From positions 106,797 through 170,796 of the forward strand of contig UCMT01000013.1 of NCBI GenBank assembly GCA_900473795.1: DNA of 64,000 nt. The letters run 5' to 3'. Made by a program: the position numbers and the translations under genes. The notes under the pieces were generated by a model, which was not told where the DNA came from, did no database searches, and saw nothing but the letters and a program-made list of their open reading frames with translations. This document shows positions 1-9,891 of this stretch, in pieces; position 1 is the first letter of the stretch; every line of letters starts with the position of its first letter. The stretch is from Hyphomicrobiales bacterium (GTDB taxonomy: Bacteria > Pseudomonadota > Alphaproteobacteria > Rhizobiales > Rhizobiaceae).

Positions 1-2499
1 GTCCTCCGCATAGCCGGAGACGAAGATGAACTTCAGGTCCGGATAGCTCTTGCGGATTTCCCGGAGCAACGTCGGCCCGTCCATTTCGGGCATGACGACG
101 TCGGAAACGACGATATCGACCGCACCGTTCAGTTCCTCCATGATGTCGAGCGCCTCGACGCCTGAGCCGGCCTCGTGCACGGTATAGCCGCGCGTTTCCA
201 GCATGCGCTTGCCGCCGCGGCGAACCGCTTCCTCGTCTTCCACCAAGAGCACGACCGCCGAGTTGCCGGTGAGGTCGGTCGGCTCCTCCGCCTTGGAGGG
301 GGGCTTCGTGCCAAGCATGGTGGCGGCCGGGACGTCAGCCACCTCGCCCGGCAGGAGCGTTTCCTCGATATAGCGCGGCAGGAGGATGCGGAACGTCGTT
401 CCCTTGCCGACCTCGGATTCGGGATAGATATAACCGCCGGACTGCTTGATGATGCCGTAGACCATCGACAGCCCGAGGCCGGTGCCCTTGCCCACTTCCT
501 TGGTAGTGAAGAAGGGTTCGAAAATCTTGTCCAGGATCTCGGGCGGAATGCCGGTGCCCTGATCGGACACCTCAACCATCACATAATCTTCCTCCGGCAG
601 CTCGCGCCGGCTCAGCGCCGCGACTTCCGCGGCAGGCAGGTTGCGCGTCCGCAGCGTGATGACACCGCCATCGGGCATGGCATCGCGGGCATTGACCGCG
701 AGGTTGAGGATGACCTGCTCGAACTGGCCGAGATCGGTGCGCACCGGCCAGAGATCGCGGCCATAGTCGACCTCCAGCTTGACGTTGGTGCCGGTCATGC
801 GGTCGACCAGCATGCGCAGATCGCCGACGACATCGGTCATGGAAAGCACGGTCGGGCGCATCGTCTGCTTGCGCGAAAAGGCGAGAAGCTGGCGAACCAG
901 CACGGCGGCGCGGTTGGCGTTGCGCTTGATCTCCATCAGGTCCGCAAAGCTCGCGTCGGACGGGCGGGCCGAGAGAAGCAGGTGATCCGAAGAAAGCAGG
1001 ATCGCCGTCAGCACGTTGTTGAAGTCATGCGCGATGCCGCCTGCCAGCGTGCCGACGGCATTCATCTTCTGCGTCTGCGCCATCTGGGTCTCGAGCGCCT
1101 TCTGCTCGGTGATCTCCACCGCATAGACGATCGCCGCCTCTTCCGGCGCCTGGTCGCTCTGGTCGATGACGGCGTTCACATAAAAGCGGAAATGCCGCGT
1201 CTCATCAGTCGGATGCAGCGAATCGATCGGGGCGATATCGCCCTGCCTATCCTTGGCGGCGTCGAGCGCCTCGCGCAGTTGCGGCCGTTCCATCTCATGC
1301 ACGACGGCTTCGAGCAATGCCCCACGCTCCATGTCGTCCTGCGACACGACGGCAGAAAACAGTTTCAGGAATGGCGCGTTGGTCCTGAGGATCCGCCCAT
1401 TGCCATCGACGGAGGCGATTGCCATCGGCGTGTTGTTGAAGAAACGGGTAAAGCGCATGGCGGCGATCGAGGCCGACTGATCGCTTTCGTCGTCAGTGGA
1501 GCGGGCAAGGACGATCGTCCGGCTCTCGCCGGGAGCACCGTCGCGGGTCGAGGACACGCGGTGGATCATGCGCACGGCAAAACTCTGGCCGTTGCCCTTC
1601 TTGAGGTCGAGATCGAGGGTCTTGGTCTTCTTCAGGCCCGGTTCGGCTTGCACGGACTGCACGAGCGCCAGCCCCTCGCCAGCCACCAGATCGGCGATGG
1701 TCATCGATCCCGGCTGGAATTTCGTAAGGTCGAGGCCCAGCCAGTCGGCCAGCGTGGCGTTGATATAGAATATCTCGCCCTTCTTGCCGGCGGAGAAGAA
1801 GCCGGCCGGCGCATGATCGAGGTAATCGATGGCGTTCTGCAATTCCTTGAAGAAGCGCTCCTGATCGTCACGCTCGGAGGTGATGTCGGAAATCTGCCAG
1901 ATGTAAAACGGGTTGCGACCACCGTCTTCGAGCGGCAAGACGCGTGCCTTCAGCCGAAACCAATGTGCGCCCGATCCAGCTGAACCGCCACCCAAGCTCA
2001 AAGGCTTCAGCAGACGGAATTCCTCGTGGCCGGGCTTGCCTTCATGCAGGCCGTTGGTCAGCCGGTAGATCGCCTCGGTCGCCTCCCTGTTGCGCGACAG
2101 GATGGTTTCCAGCGACTGGATTTCCGTCGCCTTGGTCGCCCCGGTGAGCGCGCCATAGGCGGCATTGGCATAGATGATCCGGCCCTTGCGGTCGGTGACC
2201 AGCGTACCGTCCTGATGGCCGTCGAGAAAGGCGCGGGCAAGCTCGTCCGGGCGGGATTGCGGCATGACCTCGATGAAGCCGATGACCGAGGACACCAGGA
2301 AGAAAATACCGACCATCGCCAGCACGCCGAGAATGCCAAGCACGATCTCATTTTCGAGCTGGTTCTTGAAGATGACGAAGGCAACGGCTGAACCGGTCAG
2401 AACGACGGCGAGCAGAATGATCCGCAGCACCGTGCCCGGCCGGCTTCCACGGTCCACAATCGGCATGTGATAGTCACCTGCCTGCCGCAATTTCGTCAT
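1..2499 (-). CDS. cckA: Hybrid sensor histidine kinase CckA (3' end outside window)
   Basis: This is the cell-cycle hybrid kinase that, in the known family, feeds phosphate through ChpT to CtrA and CpdR. 833 codons are visible. Two membrane helices lie near residues 24-44 and 52-75, followed by PAS-type sensor sequence. The HisKA box has [10 protein letters not shown] with the phospho-histidine at about residue 491. The HATPase contains GTGIPPEIL and [12 protein letters not shown] receiver domain has [13 protein letters not shown] with the acceptor Asp at about residue 800. The reading frame is still open at base 1, so the last few dozen residues of the receiver are missing. The ATG at 2499 was chosen because it precedes the basic N-terminus and both helices. 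The gene is divergent from the FliO-like gene. Identification rests on the two-helix/PAS/HK/REC order and the characteristic receiver sequence. Confidence 0.95.
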   Translation of the reverse strand, partial: MTKLRQAGDYHMPIVDRGSRPGTVLRIILLAVVLTGSAVAFVIFKNQLENEIVLGILGVLAMVGIFFLVSSVIGFIEVMPQSRPDELARAFLDGHQDGTLVTDRKGRIIYANAAYGALTGATKATEIQSLETILSRNREATEAIYRLTNGLHEGKPGHEEFRLLKPLSLGGGSAGSGAHWFRLKARVLPLEDGGRNPFYIWQISDITSERDDQERFFKELQNAIDYLDHAPAGFFSAGKKGEIFYINATLADWLGLDLTKFQPGSMTIADLVAGEGLALVQSVQAEPGLKKTKTLDLDLKKGNGQSFAVRMIHRVSSTRDGAPGESRTIVLARSTDDESDQSASIAAMRFTRFFNNTPMAIASVDGNGRILRTNAPFLKLFSAVVSQDDMERGALLEAVVHEMERPQLREALDAAKDRQGDIAPIDSLHPTDETRHFRFYVNAVIDQSDQAPEEAAIVYAVEITEQKALETQMAQTQKMNAVGTLAGGIAHDFNNVLTAILLSSDHLLLSARPSDASFADLMEIKRNANRAAVLVRQLLAFSRKQTMRPTVLSMTDVVGDLRMLVDRMTGTNVKLEVDYGRDLWPVRTDLGQFEQVILNLAVNARDAMPDGGVITLRTRNLPAAEVAALSRRELPEEDYVMVEVSDQGTGIPPEILDKIFEPFFTTKEVGKGTGLGLSMVYGIIKQSGGYIYPESEVGKGTTFRILLPRYIEETLLPGEVADVPAATMLGTKPPSKAEEPTDLTGNSAVVLLVEDEEAVRRGGKRMLETRGYTVHEAGSGVEALDIMEELNGAVDIVVSDVVMPEMDGPTLLREIRKSYPDLKFIFVSGYAED

Positions 2500-2848
2500 A
2501 GGGCCCTCGTTTGCAACCGGTGCCGCGCGCCTCCGGAATGAATGCGCGGGTTCGGTCCATCTGCTCCGCTTGGCGGCAGCCCGGGCGGATCTGCAATCCG
2601 CGCCGGCGGACAGCGAAACACCAAGCAGGAATCATCTTTAACAGCCGCAGGGAAGTGCAGAAAGCACTTGCATGAAAGCCATTGGCGTGAATTCACAGGG
2701 AATGTCCAGCCTGACGTCGCCAAAGCCCACAACGGCGCTAGATCGATGATAAACCAATGAGACTTGGACAAAGTGCAACATAGCTTGTCTCGATCTGAAA
2801 AAAGCCGTCAAATGGGCGCAGGTCAGGATATCACGAAGGAGAACGCAC
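2500..2848. other. Divergent intergenic region, cckA / FliO-like
   Basis: These 349 bases separate two divergent genes and must hold both promoters. I see a good ribosome binding site (AAGGAG, about 2836-2841) before the plus-strand gene. I could not place a convincing -35/-10 pair or a full CtrA site. Short open frames here have no family features and look like chance. Confidence 0.6.
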
Positions 2849-3814
2849 ATGATCGAAGATATCGTTGGCAACAACGGTACCCGTTTCATCATTGCCGCGG
2901 GCGCTGTGGCTCTTGGCCTTTTTTGCCTCGTGGCGGTGCTCTGGTTCATCCGCAACCGGCCGTCCTCTCCCTTTATCCGCGGCGGCAAGAACCGCCAGCC
3001 ACGGCTTGCCGTGCTCGATGCCGCAGCCGTCGATACGCGCAGGCGTCTGGTTCTGGTACGCCGGGACGATGTCGAGCATCTGATCATGATCGGCGGCCCG
3101 ACGGACATCGTCATCGAAAGCCGCATCGGCGCCCAGGCCGCCCCCCAAGCCGCCGCCGCCTCGCCTCTTTCCGAAACCATCGCCGCGCGCCCCACCGCGG
3201 AACGTCGTGCAGCGCCGCTGCCGGAAACCCGGACCGCGCCGGTCTCTGCGATGGGCCAGGTGCTCTATGGTGAGAACATTGACCAGACCTCGGCGACGGC
3301 GGCCAGAAGCGCCCAGCCACGGCCGCAGCCGGACACCCGCCAGGTCATGCCCGAGCGCATCGCTGCCCAGCCGCGCCCTCAACCCGTGACCTCGAATACC
3401 ATACCGACGGTCGCTGTCGAGACGGTCGGGTCGCCGGAAGACATTCTGGAGGCAGCACGAACGCGCGTGCTGGCAGCAAACCAACCGGTTTCCGCCCAAC
3501 GCCCCCTGACGCAGACGACCCCGGTGCCGGTCGCAGCCGCCACGCAAACCGCCCTGCCTGCGCAGAGCCAGAGGGACACCTCCGTCACCGAATTCGAACG
3601 CATTCTCGACGCCCAGATCACCGGTGACCTCGGCAAGCTGACGGCCGATGACGTTCGCGCCGACAGTGACCAGCGCGCGAACGCGCCTTCGCCCAACGCC
3701 GTGATCCGCCAGGAACCACGGCTGGGCAGCGTTGCGGGCGGGAGGACGGAACCGACGCTGGAAGACGAGATGAACCGGATGCTGAACGAGATCGCTGTCA
3801 ACCGGAAGAACTGA
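2849..3814 (+). CDS. FliO-like single-pass membrane protein
   Basis: 321 residues. One membrane helix near residues 12-34 is followed by a short basic, globular FliO-type domain (RRRLVLVRRDDVEHLIMIGG, about 64-85). The remaining ~220 residues are rich in Pro, Ala, Gln and Arg and look disordered, ending in a short acidic helix-like tail. Family knowledge: FliO is a small assembly factor of the flagellar export gate; rhizobial versions are longer and, as here, can sit away from the flagellar cluster. AAGGAG lies 7 bases before the ATG. It is divergent from cckA and converges on dksA across a shared terminator. A role in flagellar export is inference from the domain only; another envelope role is possible. 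Confidence 0.7.
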   Translation: MIEDIVGNNGTRFIIAAGAVALGLFCLVAVLWFIRNRPSSPFIRGGKNRQPRLAVLDAAAVDTRRRLVLVRRDDVEHLIMIGGPTDIVIESRIGAQAAPQAAAASPLSETIAARPTAERRAAPLPETRTAPVSAMGQVLYGENIDQTSATAARSAQPRPQPDTRQVMPERIAAQPRPQPVTSNTIPTVAVETVGSPEDILEAARTRVLAANQPVSAQRPLTQTTPVPVAAATQTALPAQSQRDTSVTEFERILDAQITGDLGKLTADDVRADSDQRANAPSPNAVIRQEPRLGSVAGGRTEPTLEDEMNRMLNEIAVNRKN

Positions 3815-3852
3815 GCCGGTTATTGCATCAGTTGCCAGCCAGCACACAAACA

Positions 3853-3885
3853 AAAAAGCGGCGCGAAAATCTCGCGCCGCTTTTT
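3853..3885. terminator. Bidirectional intrinsic terminator between FliO-like gene and dksA
   Basis: A perfect 14-bp stem (3853-3866 with 3872-3885, GC core GCGGCGCGA) encloses a 5-base loop. The stem ends in five A on the left and five T on the right, so it can stop transcription from both convergent genes. Confidence 0.9.
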
Positions 3886-3905
3886 AATGATTAGGGACCG
3901 GAAGA

Positions 3906-4325
3906 TTATTCGTCGCGGTAGACTTTTTCCCGTCGCTCGTGGCGTTCCTGTGCTTCGATCGAGAGGGTGGCTATCGGCCGCGCGTCGAGACGCTTTAACC
4001 CGATCGGCTCGCCCGTCTCCTCACAGTAGCCGTAGGTTCCCTCGTCAATGCGCTGCAGAGCAGCATCGATCTTCGAGATCAGCTTGCGCTGCCGGTCACG
4101 TGCCCGAAGCTCAATCGCCCGGTCGGTTTCCGAAGATGCCCTGTCTGCGAGATCAGGGTGGTTTGCACTTTCCTCTGCGAGGTGCCCGAGCGTCTCTCGC
4201 GCCTCACGCAGAATGTCGTTTTTCCAGGCGTTCAACTTTGCTCTGAAATAAGCACGCTGGTTGGTATTCATGAATTCCTCCGTCTCGGACAGGACGAAGG
4301 AACTAAGATCGATCTTCTCACTCAA
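3906..4325 (-). CDS. dksA: DksA-type RNA polymerase-binding regulator
   Basis: 139 residues. DksA inserts a coiled coil into the RNA polymerase secondary channel and, with ppGpp, adjusts transcription during starvation. The coiled-coil half is clear, as is the C-terminal part with YGYCEETGEPIGLKRLDARP. Only the first of the four zinc-ligand cysteines of the E. coli protein remains; the others are replaced by Thr, Ser and Ala, as in other alphaproteobacterial DksA proteins. I chose the TTG at 4325 as the start because AGGAGA lies 6 bases upstream and the resulting N-terminus (SEKIDLSSF) is typical of rhizobial DksA. An in-frame ATG further upstream would add residues that do not look conserved. 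Single gene, convergent with the FliO-like gene. Confidence 0.92.
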   Translation of the reverse strand: MSEKIDLSSFVLSETEEFMNTNQRAYFRAKLNAWKNDILREARETLGHLAEESANHPDLADRASSETDRAIELRARDRQRKLISKIDAALQRIDEGTYGYCEETGEPIGLKRLDARPIATLSIEAQERHERREKVYRDE

Positions 4326-4806
4326 CGCGATTCTCCTGAAGAACATCTCATTGCGGCGGTGTATAGACCCATGCAGGCGCCGTTTCAAGTCTCTGAAAAA
4401 TAGCACACCGTTTTTTAAGCTATGCTTAGTCGCGAGGCTAACAGGCTAATATTTCATCAAAATTACAGGTCTGTCATTTTTCGTGAAATAGTCTTGCAAC
4501 CAGCCGCGACCATACATGCCCAAAGTTGCCGGCGAAGGGTCGGAAAAACCGGCGACGGCTGATTTTCGAAAGAATTGATGCGCAAAAAATGAGCACATAT
4601 TTCGCATGCCGGTCAGCAGGATGAGACACAGACACCAACGGTGGGCGTCACCGTCCTAAAAACGACAGTTCCGCGGAGCGTCGATGCACGGCATGTTGAA
4701 AACAAATCCCGATGACTTGATCTTTCCGCAAGGCCAGCGGACAAAGTTCGTCTGAAGCCGAGCGATCGACGCGGCTGCCGTCGGTCCATTTCTGGGATCC
4801 CGCCTT
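4326..4806. other. Intergenic region upstream of dksA and of the SixA-like gene
   Basis: These 481 bases lie between two divergent genes. The part at 4400-4490 is clearly richer in A and T than its surroundings and probably holds the dksA promoter on the minus strand. I see no conserved RNA structure, repeat or credible open frame. Confidence 0.5.
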
Positions 4807-5328
4807 ATGCCTACCCCACCTGCCCCGGCTTTCCGGCTCTACCTTCTCCGACACGCCAAGGCCGGCTGGGCGCTTCCGGGTCAGAAGGATTTTGACAGGA
4901 CGCTTGACGACACTGGTTTTGCCGCCGCGAAAATGATTGGCGAAATGGCGGCAGATCGCGGTTTTGCGCCAGAGGTTCTTCTGAGCTCTCCCGCCGTTCG
5001 CTGCCGGCAGACGGCAGAGGCTTTCCGGCGTGCGATGGGCGAAGACAGGACTATCCGCTATATCGACGCCCTCTATACCGGCGACGAGGATGCCTATCGC
5101 GACATCATCGTCGCGCAGAGCACTGCCGCGTCACTGATGGTGGTCGGCCACAATCCGGTGATCGAGGAAATCCTGCGCGAAGTGCTTGGCGAACAGGCAG
5201 CAACGATCCCCTACGGATATCCGCCTGGCGCGCTTGCGGTGATTGATTTCCCCGACCGACCGCAGGCCGGCATCCTGCCGCCGGGTAAACTCGCGGCATG
5301 GCTTGATCCGGCATGCCATGCCCTGTGA
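4807..5328 (+). CDS. SixA-type histidine phosphatase
   Basis: 173 residues, histidine phosphatase (phosphoglycerate-mutase-like) superfamily. The catalytic RHA motif is at residues 15-17 (LLRHAKAGW), which carries the His that becomes phosphorylated. The second active-site His is in VVGHNP at about residue 115. The length and the RHAKA variant of the motif fit the SixA group, which in E. coli removes phosphate from Hpt domains and the nitrogen PTS. The target here is unknown. The gene precedes the YcjX/YcjF pair by 75 bases on the same strand and may be co-transcribed with it. Confidence 0.85.
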   Translation: MPTPPAPAFRLYLLRHAKAGWALPGQKDFDRTLDDTGFAAAKMIGEMAADRGFAPEVLLSSPAVRCRQTAEAFRRAMGEDRTIRYIDALYTGDEDAYRDIIVAQSTAASLMVVGHNPVIEEILREVLGEQAATIPYGYPPGALAVIDFPDRPQAGILPPGKLAAWLDPACHAL

Positions 5329-5403
5329 ATGCCGCGTGGCAACACTTTTTTCGGCCGCTTCGGCGTCCTATATCGCAAATGACCAAGCTGGCGCCCAGGC
5401 CAG

Positions 5404-6906
5404 ATGCCAACGCGTTCCGAGGCCCGAAATTTGCCATCACTCCTGACCCGCTTTTCCGATGACGCCCGGCTTGCACTCGGTACCTTGACAGATCGCGCTT
5501 CCGGTTTCGTCAATCCGACGCTGCGGCTCGGCGTGACCGGGCTTTCGCGCGCCGGCAAGACCGTGTTCATCTCATCCCTCGTCCACAATCTCCTGAATGG
5601 CGGCCGCCTGCCGGTTTTCGAGGCTGTCCGCTCCGGACGCGTGTCGAAGATAAGGCTCGAACCACAGCCGGACGACGCGGTGCCGCGCTTCCAGTACGAG
5701 GATCATATTGCAGCGCTTGTCGGCGATCGGGTCTGGCCGGATTCGACCCGCGCGATTTCGCAACTGCGCATCACGCTGGATTACGAAAGCGCCAGCGGCT
5801 GGAACCGGATGTTCTCACCGGGCCGGCTCTCGATCGACATCGTCGACTATCCCGGCGAGTGGCTGCTTGATCTGCCGCTGCTGACCCAGGACTTCCGCGC
5901 GTTCAGCAACAAGACGGCCGGACGGGCAAAAACCGGCATCCGCGCCGAGCTCTCCACCAACTGGCTTTCACTCGCGACATCGCTCGACGTCACGGCGCCT
6001 GCCGTCGAGGCGGATGCTCAGCGGCTGGCGGAAGCCTTTACCCGCTACCTGCAGGCCTGCAAATCCGACGAGCGTTCCCTGTCAACGCTGCCGCCGGGCC
6101 GCTTCCTGATGCCTGGCGATCTGGAAGGCTCGCCGGCTCTCACCTTCTCGCCGCTCGCCAACCTCCCCGAGGGACGCGCGCCAAAAGGCTCGCTATGGGC
6201 GATGATGGAGCGACGCTACGAGGCCTACAAGACCCATGTGGTCAAGCCGTTCTTCCGCGAACACTTTGCCCGGCTCGACCGGCAGATCGTCCTGATCGAT
6301 GCGCTGCAGGCGATCAACCGCGGGCCGGAATCGCTGCTCGACCTGGAGGGGGCGCTGACCGATGTTCTCGCCAGTTTCCGGCCGGGCACCAATTCCTTCC
6401 TGTCGTCCTTCCTGACGAAGCGTATCGACAAGGTGCTGATCGCCGCGACCAAGGCCGACCATCTGCACCATGAAAGCCACGACCGCCTGGAACGGATCGC
6501 CGCCCGGCTGGTGCAGCGCGCCATCGCGCGTATCGGCGTGAGCGGCGCCGGGCTCGAGGTGATGGCCATCGCCTCCGTCCGGGCAACCCGCGAGGCGACG
6601 GTCAACCACGACGGCCATGTTTTGCCGGTTATCGTCGGCACGCCGATCGCCGGCGAGACGATCAACGGCGAGACCTTTGACGGCGAACGGAAAACAGCCA
6701 TATTTACCGGTGACTTACCGGAGAATCCTGATTCACTTTTTCAGGATCTTGAATCCAAACCGGAAGAGAGCCTGGTGCCCGACCTGCGCTTCGTGCGTTT
6801 CCGGCCACCGCATATCGAGGAAACCGGCGGTGGACTGAAATTGTCGGTGCCGCACATCCGGCTCGACCGGGCAATGCAATTTTTGTTCGGAGACCGGCTG
6901 GCATGA
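5404..6906 (+). CDS. YcjX-family P-loop GTPase-like protein
   Basis: 500 residues, typical of the YcjX/DUF463 family of predicted nucleotide-binding proteins. The Walker A motif GLSRAGKT is at residues 46-53, DIVDYPGEWLLDLP is the switch-like segment, and AATKADH resembles the guanine-specificity NKxD box. In E. coli ycjX and ycjF form an operon linked to envelope stress; the molecular role is not settled. Here the stop codon overlaps the start of the YcjF-like gene (ATGA), so the two are translationally coupled. The start is the first ATG in the frame; no strong ribosome site is visible. Confidence 0.88.
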   Translation: MPTRSEARNLPSLLTRFSDDARLALGTLTDRASGFVNPTLRLGVTGLSRAGKTVFISSLVHNLLNGGRLPVFEAVRSGRVSKIRLEPQPDDAVPRFQYEDHIAALVGDRVWPDSTRAISQLRITLDYESASGWNRMFSPGRLSIDIVDYPGEWLLDLPLLTQDFRAFSNKTAGRAKTGIRAELSTNWLSLATSLDVTAPAVEADAQRLAEAFTRYLQACKSDERSLSTLPPGRFLMPGDLEGSPALTFSPLANLPEGRAPKGSLWAMMERRYEAYKTHVVKPFFREHFARLDRQIVLIDALQAINRGPESLLDLEGALTDVLASFRPGTNSFLSSFLTKRIDKVLIAATKADHLHHESHDRLERIAARLVQRAIARIGVSGAGLEVMAIASVRATREATVNHDGHVLPVIVGTPIAGETINGETFDGERKTAIFTGDLPENPDSLFQDLESKPEESLVPDLRFVRFRPPHIEETGGGLKLSVPHIRLDRAMQFLFGDRLA

Positions 6907-7985
6907 GCGATACGCCAAAAACGCCAAAACGAAAGCCGGCCGTTTTTACTGTCGAAGGCGAGCCATCGACGACGGCAACCCGGCGCGAACCGGTGCGCCG
7001 CTCACCTGCCAGTTTCGACGAAAACATCGTCATGACAGCCGATGCCGATGACCCGTTCCTTGCGACCACCAGCGCCCTGCCCGCGCCGGCGGAAGCGACC
7101 CCGCGCAGGCGCCGCTTCTCCTTCGGCAAACTCGCCTTTGGCGCCTTCGGTATTCTGGTTTCCCTGGCCGTCGGGCTGTGGATCGACAGCCTGGTGCGCG
7201 ATCTCTTCAGCCGCGCCGATTGGCTTGGCTATCTCGCGATCACTGTTGTCGTCATCGGCCTGTTGGCTTTCCTCGTCGTCATTTCCCGCGAACTGGCCGG
7301 TATCATGCGGTTGAACGCCGTCCAGGCGCTGAAGCAGGAGGCAATCGACGCGTGCCTCGCGCCGACGCCAAAGCCGGCCCGCAAGGTGATGGCCCATCTC
7401 GTGCATCTCGTTGCCGCCAAACCGCAGACGGCGCGCGGACGGCTGCGCCTGAAGGAAACCGAAACCGAAATCATCGACGGCCCGCACCTGCTTGACCTGA
7501 CCGAGCGCGAACTGCTGACGCCGCTCGATCGCGAAGCCCGGGCGCTCATCCTCAACGCCTCGAAACGCGTCTCGATCGTCACAGCCGTCAGCCCGCGTGC
7601 GCTGGTCGATCTCGGTTACGTCATCTACGAATCCGCCCGGCTGATCCGGGCGATGGCCGACCTCTACGGTGGACGTCCAGGCACGTTCGGATTGCTGCGG
7701 CTGATGCGCGACGTCATCGCCCATCTCGCCGTCACTGGCTCGATCGCCGTCGGCGACAGCCTGATCCAGCAGGTACTCGGCCATGGTCTTGCCTCGAAAC
7801 TGTCGGCCCGGCTCGGCGAAGGCGTCATCAATGGCCTGATGACGGCGCGTATCGGCATCGCCGCGATGGATCTCTGCCGGCCGATGCCCTTCCGGGCCCT
7901 GAAACGCCCCGGTATCGGCGATTTCATCGGCGATCTGGCACCGGGAGTATCGAGATCGAAAGCCGGCGACGATACCGGTGGCTAG
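6903..7985 (+). CDS. YcjF/TIGR01620-family membrane protein (DUF697)
   Basis: 360 residues. A ~70-residue basic and flexible N-terminus is followed by two membrane helices (about 76-95 and 108-127) and a C-terminal helical DUF697-type domain with hydrophobic, Gly-rich segments (about 250-330). It is the usual partner of YcjX and overlaps it by four bases. Function is unknown; it may anchor or gate the GTPase-like partner at the inner membrane. The stop overlaps the stop of the convergent molybdoenzyme gene within a CTAG. Confidence 0.85.
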   Translation: MSDTPKTPKRKPAVFTVEGEPSTTATRREPVRRSPASFDENIVMTADADDPFLATTSALPAPAEATPRRRRFSFGKLAFGAFGILVSLAVGLWIDSLVRDLFSRADWLGYLAITVVVIGLLAFLVVISRELAGIMRLNAVQALKQEAIDACLAPTPKPARKVMAHLVHLVAAKPQTARGRLRLKETETEIIDGPHLLDLTERELLTPLDREARALILNASKRVSIVTAVSPRALVDLGYVIYESARLIRAMADLYGGRPGTFGLLRLMRDVIAHLAVTGSIAVGDSLIQQVLGHGLASKLSARLGEGVINGLMTARIGIAAMDLCRPMPFRALKRPGIGDFIGDLAPGVSRSKAGDDTGG

Positions 7986-8773
7986 ATGCCGGCATACCAT
8001 TCGTAGCCAAGATCCTCCCAGAAGCCGCCCTTGCCGCTGCCATAAGGCGCGAGCGTCGAGGCAAGTTCGATTCCCTTGATGTATTTCGCCATCTTGTAGC
8101 CGAGCTGCCGCTCGATGCGCACCCGCAGCGGCGCGCCATTGGCCACACGCAGCGCCTCGTCGTTGCAGCCATAGGCAAGAATGGTCTGCGGATGGCGTGC
8201 GTCGATCAGGTCGATCGATTCGTAGTAGCGCACGGCGCCGGACAGGCCGAGGTCCATACTGTCGTAACAATGGAAGACGACGAAGCGCGCTTCCGGCTTC
8301 ACCCTGGCCTCGTCGAGGATTCTTGCAAGCGGCACGCCGGTCCATTTGGCGATGCAGCTCCAACCCTCTACACAGTCGTGCCGAGTGATCTGCATGCGGG
8401 CCGGCATGTTGCGCAGCTCATCCAGACTGAAGCTCAGCGGCTTTTCGACCAGCCCGCCGACCGTCAACCGATAATCGGCGAACTGCTTCTCCTTCAGCGC
8501 CAGATAGTCCGCATCGGTCGGGTCGGTCGAGCCATTTGGCCGCTGTCCCTGACGCACCTCGCTTGCCGAGAATTCCGGCGCCAGCGCATCGGCATCGATC
8601 AGCATGCGCTGGACGCGGTAGGTCAGGCTGTTTGCCGAAGCCAGGACATCCCGCACGGGGCTCTGGCTGGTCAGGAAACCGTCGAACGCGTCACAACCGG
8701 AGAGCGGGATGGTCGAGGCCGCCGCCCCGGCAACCGTGAGGAACTTGCGGCGATTGATTCTGAACGTGCTCAT
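7982..8773 (-). CDS. Tat-exported molybdopterin-dependent (sulfite oxidase-fold) oxidoreductase
   Basis: 263 residues. The N-terminus INRRKFLTVAG is a twin-arginine signal, so the protein is exported folded. It is followed by a lipobox-like LSGC (Cys about 27), suggesting a Tat lipoprotein. The body is the sulfite-oxidase-type molybdopterin domain; HDCVEGWSC carries the likely molybdenum-ligand Cys at about 134. The ATG at 8773 overlaps the stop of the upstream cytochrome b561 gene (ATGA), so the two form an electron-transfer pair like YedY/YedZ. The substrate cannot be read from the sequence; sulfite, sulfoxides and other small oxidised compounds are all possible. Confidence 0.88.
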   Translation of the reverse strand: MSTFRINRRKFLTVAGAAASTIPLSGCDAFDGFLTSQSPVRDVLASANSLTYRVQRMLIDADALAPEFSASEVRQGQRPNGSTDPTDADYLALKEKQFADYRLTVGGLVEKPLSFSLDELRNMPARMQITRHDCVEGWSCIAKWTGVPLARILDEARVKPEARFVVFHCYDSMDLGLSGAVRYYESIDLIDARHPQTILAYGCNDEALRVANGAPLRVRIERQLGYKMAKYIKGIELASTLAPYGSGKGGFWEDLGYEWYAGI

Positions 8774-9633
8774 GCCGTGTGCTCCTCTTCCTTTTCGGGG
8801 TCGGCGCGATACCAGCCGGTGATGATCGAGCGCATTTCGTTCAGAGGCCCAGCCGCGACAACCATGAAGATGTGGATCAGGAAGAAGGCCACGAGCAGCG
8901 CCATGCAGACGAAATGGATGGTGCGCGCCGTCTGCCGTCCGCCGAAAACGTCGAGCAGCCAAGGCCAGGCGGCATTCATGCCGGGCGACATGGTGATGCC
9001 CGTCAGGATGATCAGCGGGAAGATGACGAGCAGGACGCCGGCATAGGCGAGCTTCTGCAGGACGTTGTAGCGGCCGTCATGATGAAAGCGGAACCGCAGG
9101 TGATCGGAAAGGCTTTTCGGCAAGCCCCTGATATCCGCGCGGGACGGAAGAATATCACGCCTGAGATGGCCGCTGATCAGGCTCGCGACGAACCAAATGA
9201 GGAAAGCCGCCGCGAAGAACCAGGCAAAGAAGAAATGGATGACCCGCCCGGTCGACAGATCCTGGTAGGATGGCAGCGTCGCCCAGGCCGGAAATCCGCG
9301 GTAGGACGGATTGTCCGCCGGTCCGCTCATTCCGAAAACGCCGGTCGTCTTGTAGCTTTGCCCGAAGATCGTGGTGTAACCATCGACCTTGCCGTCGGCG
9401 GTCTGCATGGCGCGCATGGACAGGACGCTGTTGTCGAACTCGAAACCGGATTGTTTGCCGATATAGAGTTCCGGATGGGCATTGAAGATCTGCAACCCGC
9501 TCAAAAGCAGGAAGAACAGGGCGACCGCCCAGGTCCAGTGCGTGACGCGCGTGGCAATCCGGTGGCGGTAGATCACCTTGCCCTTGCCACCATGGTGCGT
9601 TAAACGCGATTCGATGTCGTCGATGATGGTCAT
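8770..9633 (-). CDS. Cytochrome b561-type membrane subunit
   Basis: 287 residues with about five hydrophobic helices and helix-associated histidines (RVTHWTWA, GRVIHFFFAW, RTIHFVCMA, FLIHIFMV) that fit two b hemes. Such proteins pass electrons between the quinone pool and a periplasmic redox partner, here the molybdoenzyme encoded immediately downstream with a 4-base overlap. The start at 9633 is supported by a near-perfect GGAGG 7 bases upstream; the longer open frame upstream is not needed. A periplasmic loop of about 80 residues separates the first two helices. Confidence 0.88.
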   Translation of the reverse strand: MTIIDDIESRLTHHGGKGKVIYRHRIATRVTHWTWAVALFFLLLSGLQIFNAHPELYIGKQSGFEFDNSVLSMRAMQTADGKVDGYTTIFGQSYKTTGVFGMSGPADNPSYRGFPAWATLPSYQDLSTGRVIHFFFAWFFAAAFLIWFVASLISGHLRRDILPSRADIRGLPKSLSDHLRFRFHHDGRYNVLQKLAYAGVLLVIFPLIILTGITMSPGMNAAWPWLLDVFGGRQTARTIHFVCMALLVAFFLIHIFMVVAAGPLNEMRSIITGWYRADPEKEEEHTA

Positions 9634-9891
9634 GGCAAGCCTCCTATATGCGCAACTACGTAACAAACCCTGATCCGGTTTCAACGCAACTCCGCTCACC
9701 CGCGCACACATCCCGGTGAGGCGCGCGTGAAAGCCCAGGATTTCCAATGATTTCAGTCGTCGCAGAAAGTCCGCATGAAACATTTCGTGAGCCTCAAAAC
9801 CGACCTTTCGCAGGGCTGGAGCAACACTCCATTAACCATTTAAGTGCAAATGTAGCCTCACATTCCTGACATCGACCATCAAGGATCGTTT

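Noticed and set aside
175..1983. A 602-codon frame on the plus strand opposite cckA.
   Set aside because: It is an antisense shadow of the kinase frame in GC-rich DNA: rich in Arg, His, Gly and Asp, no family motifs.
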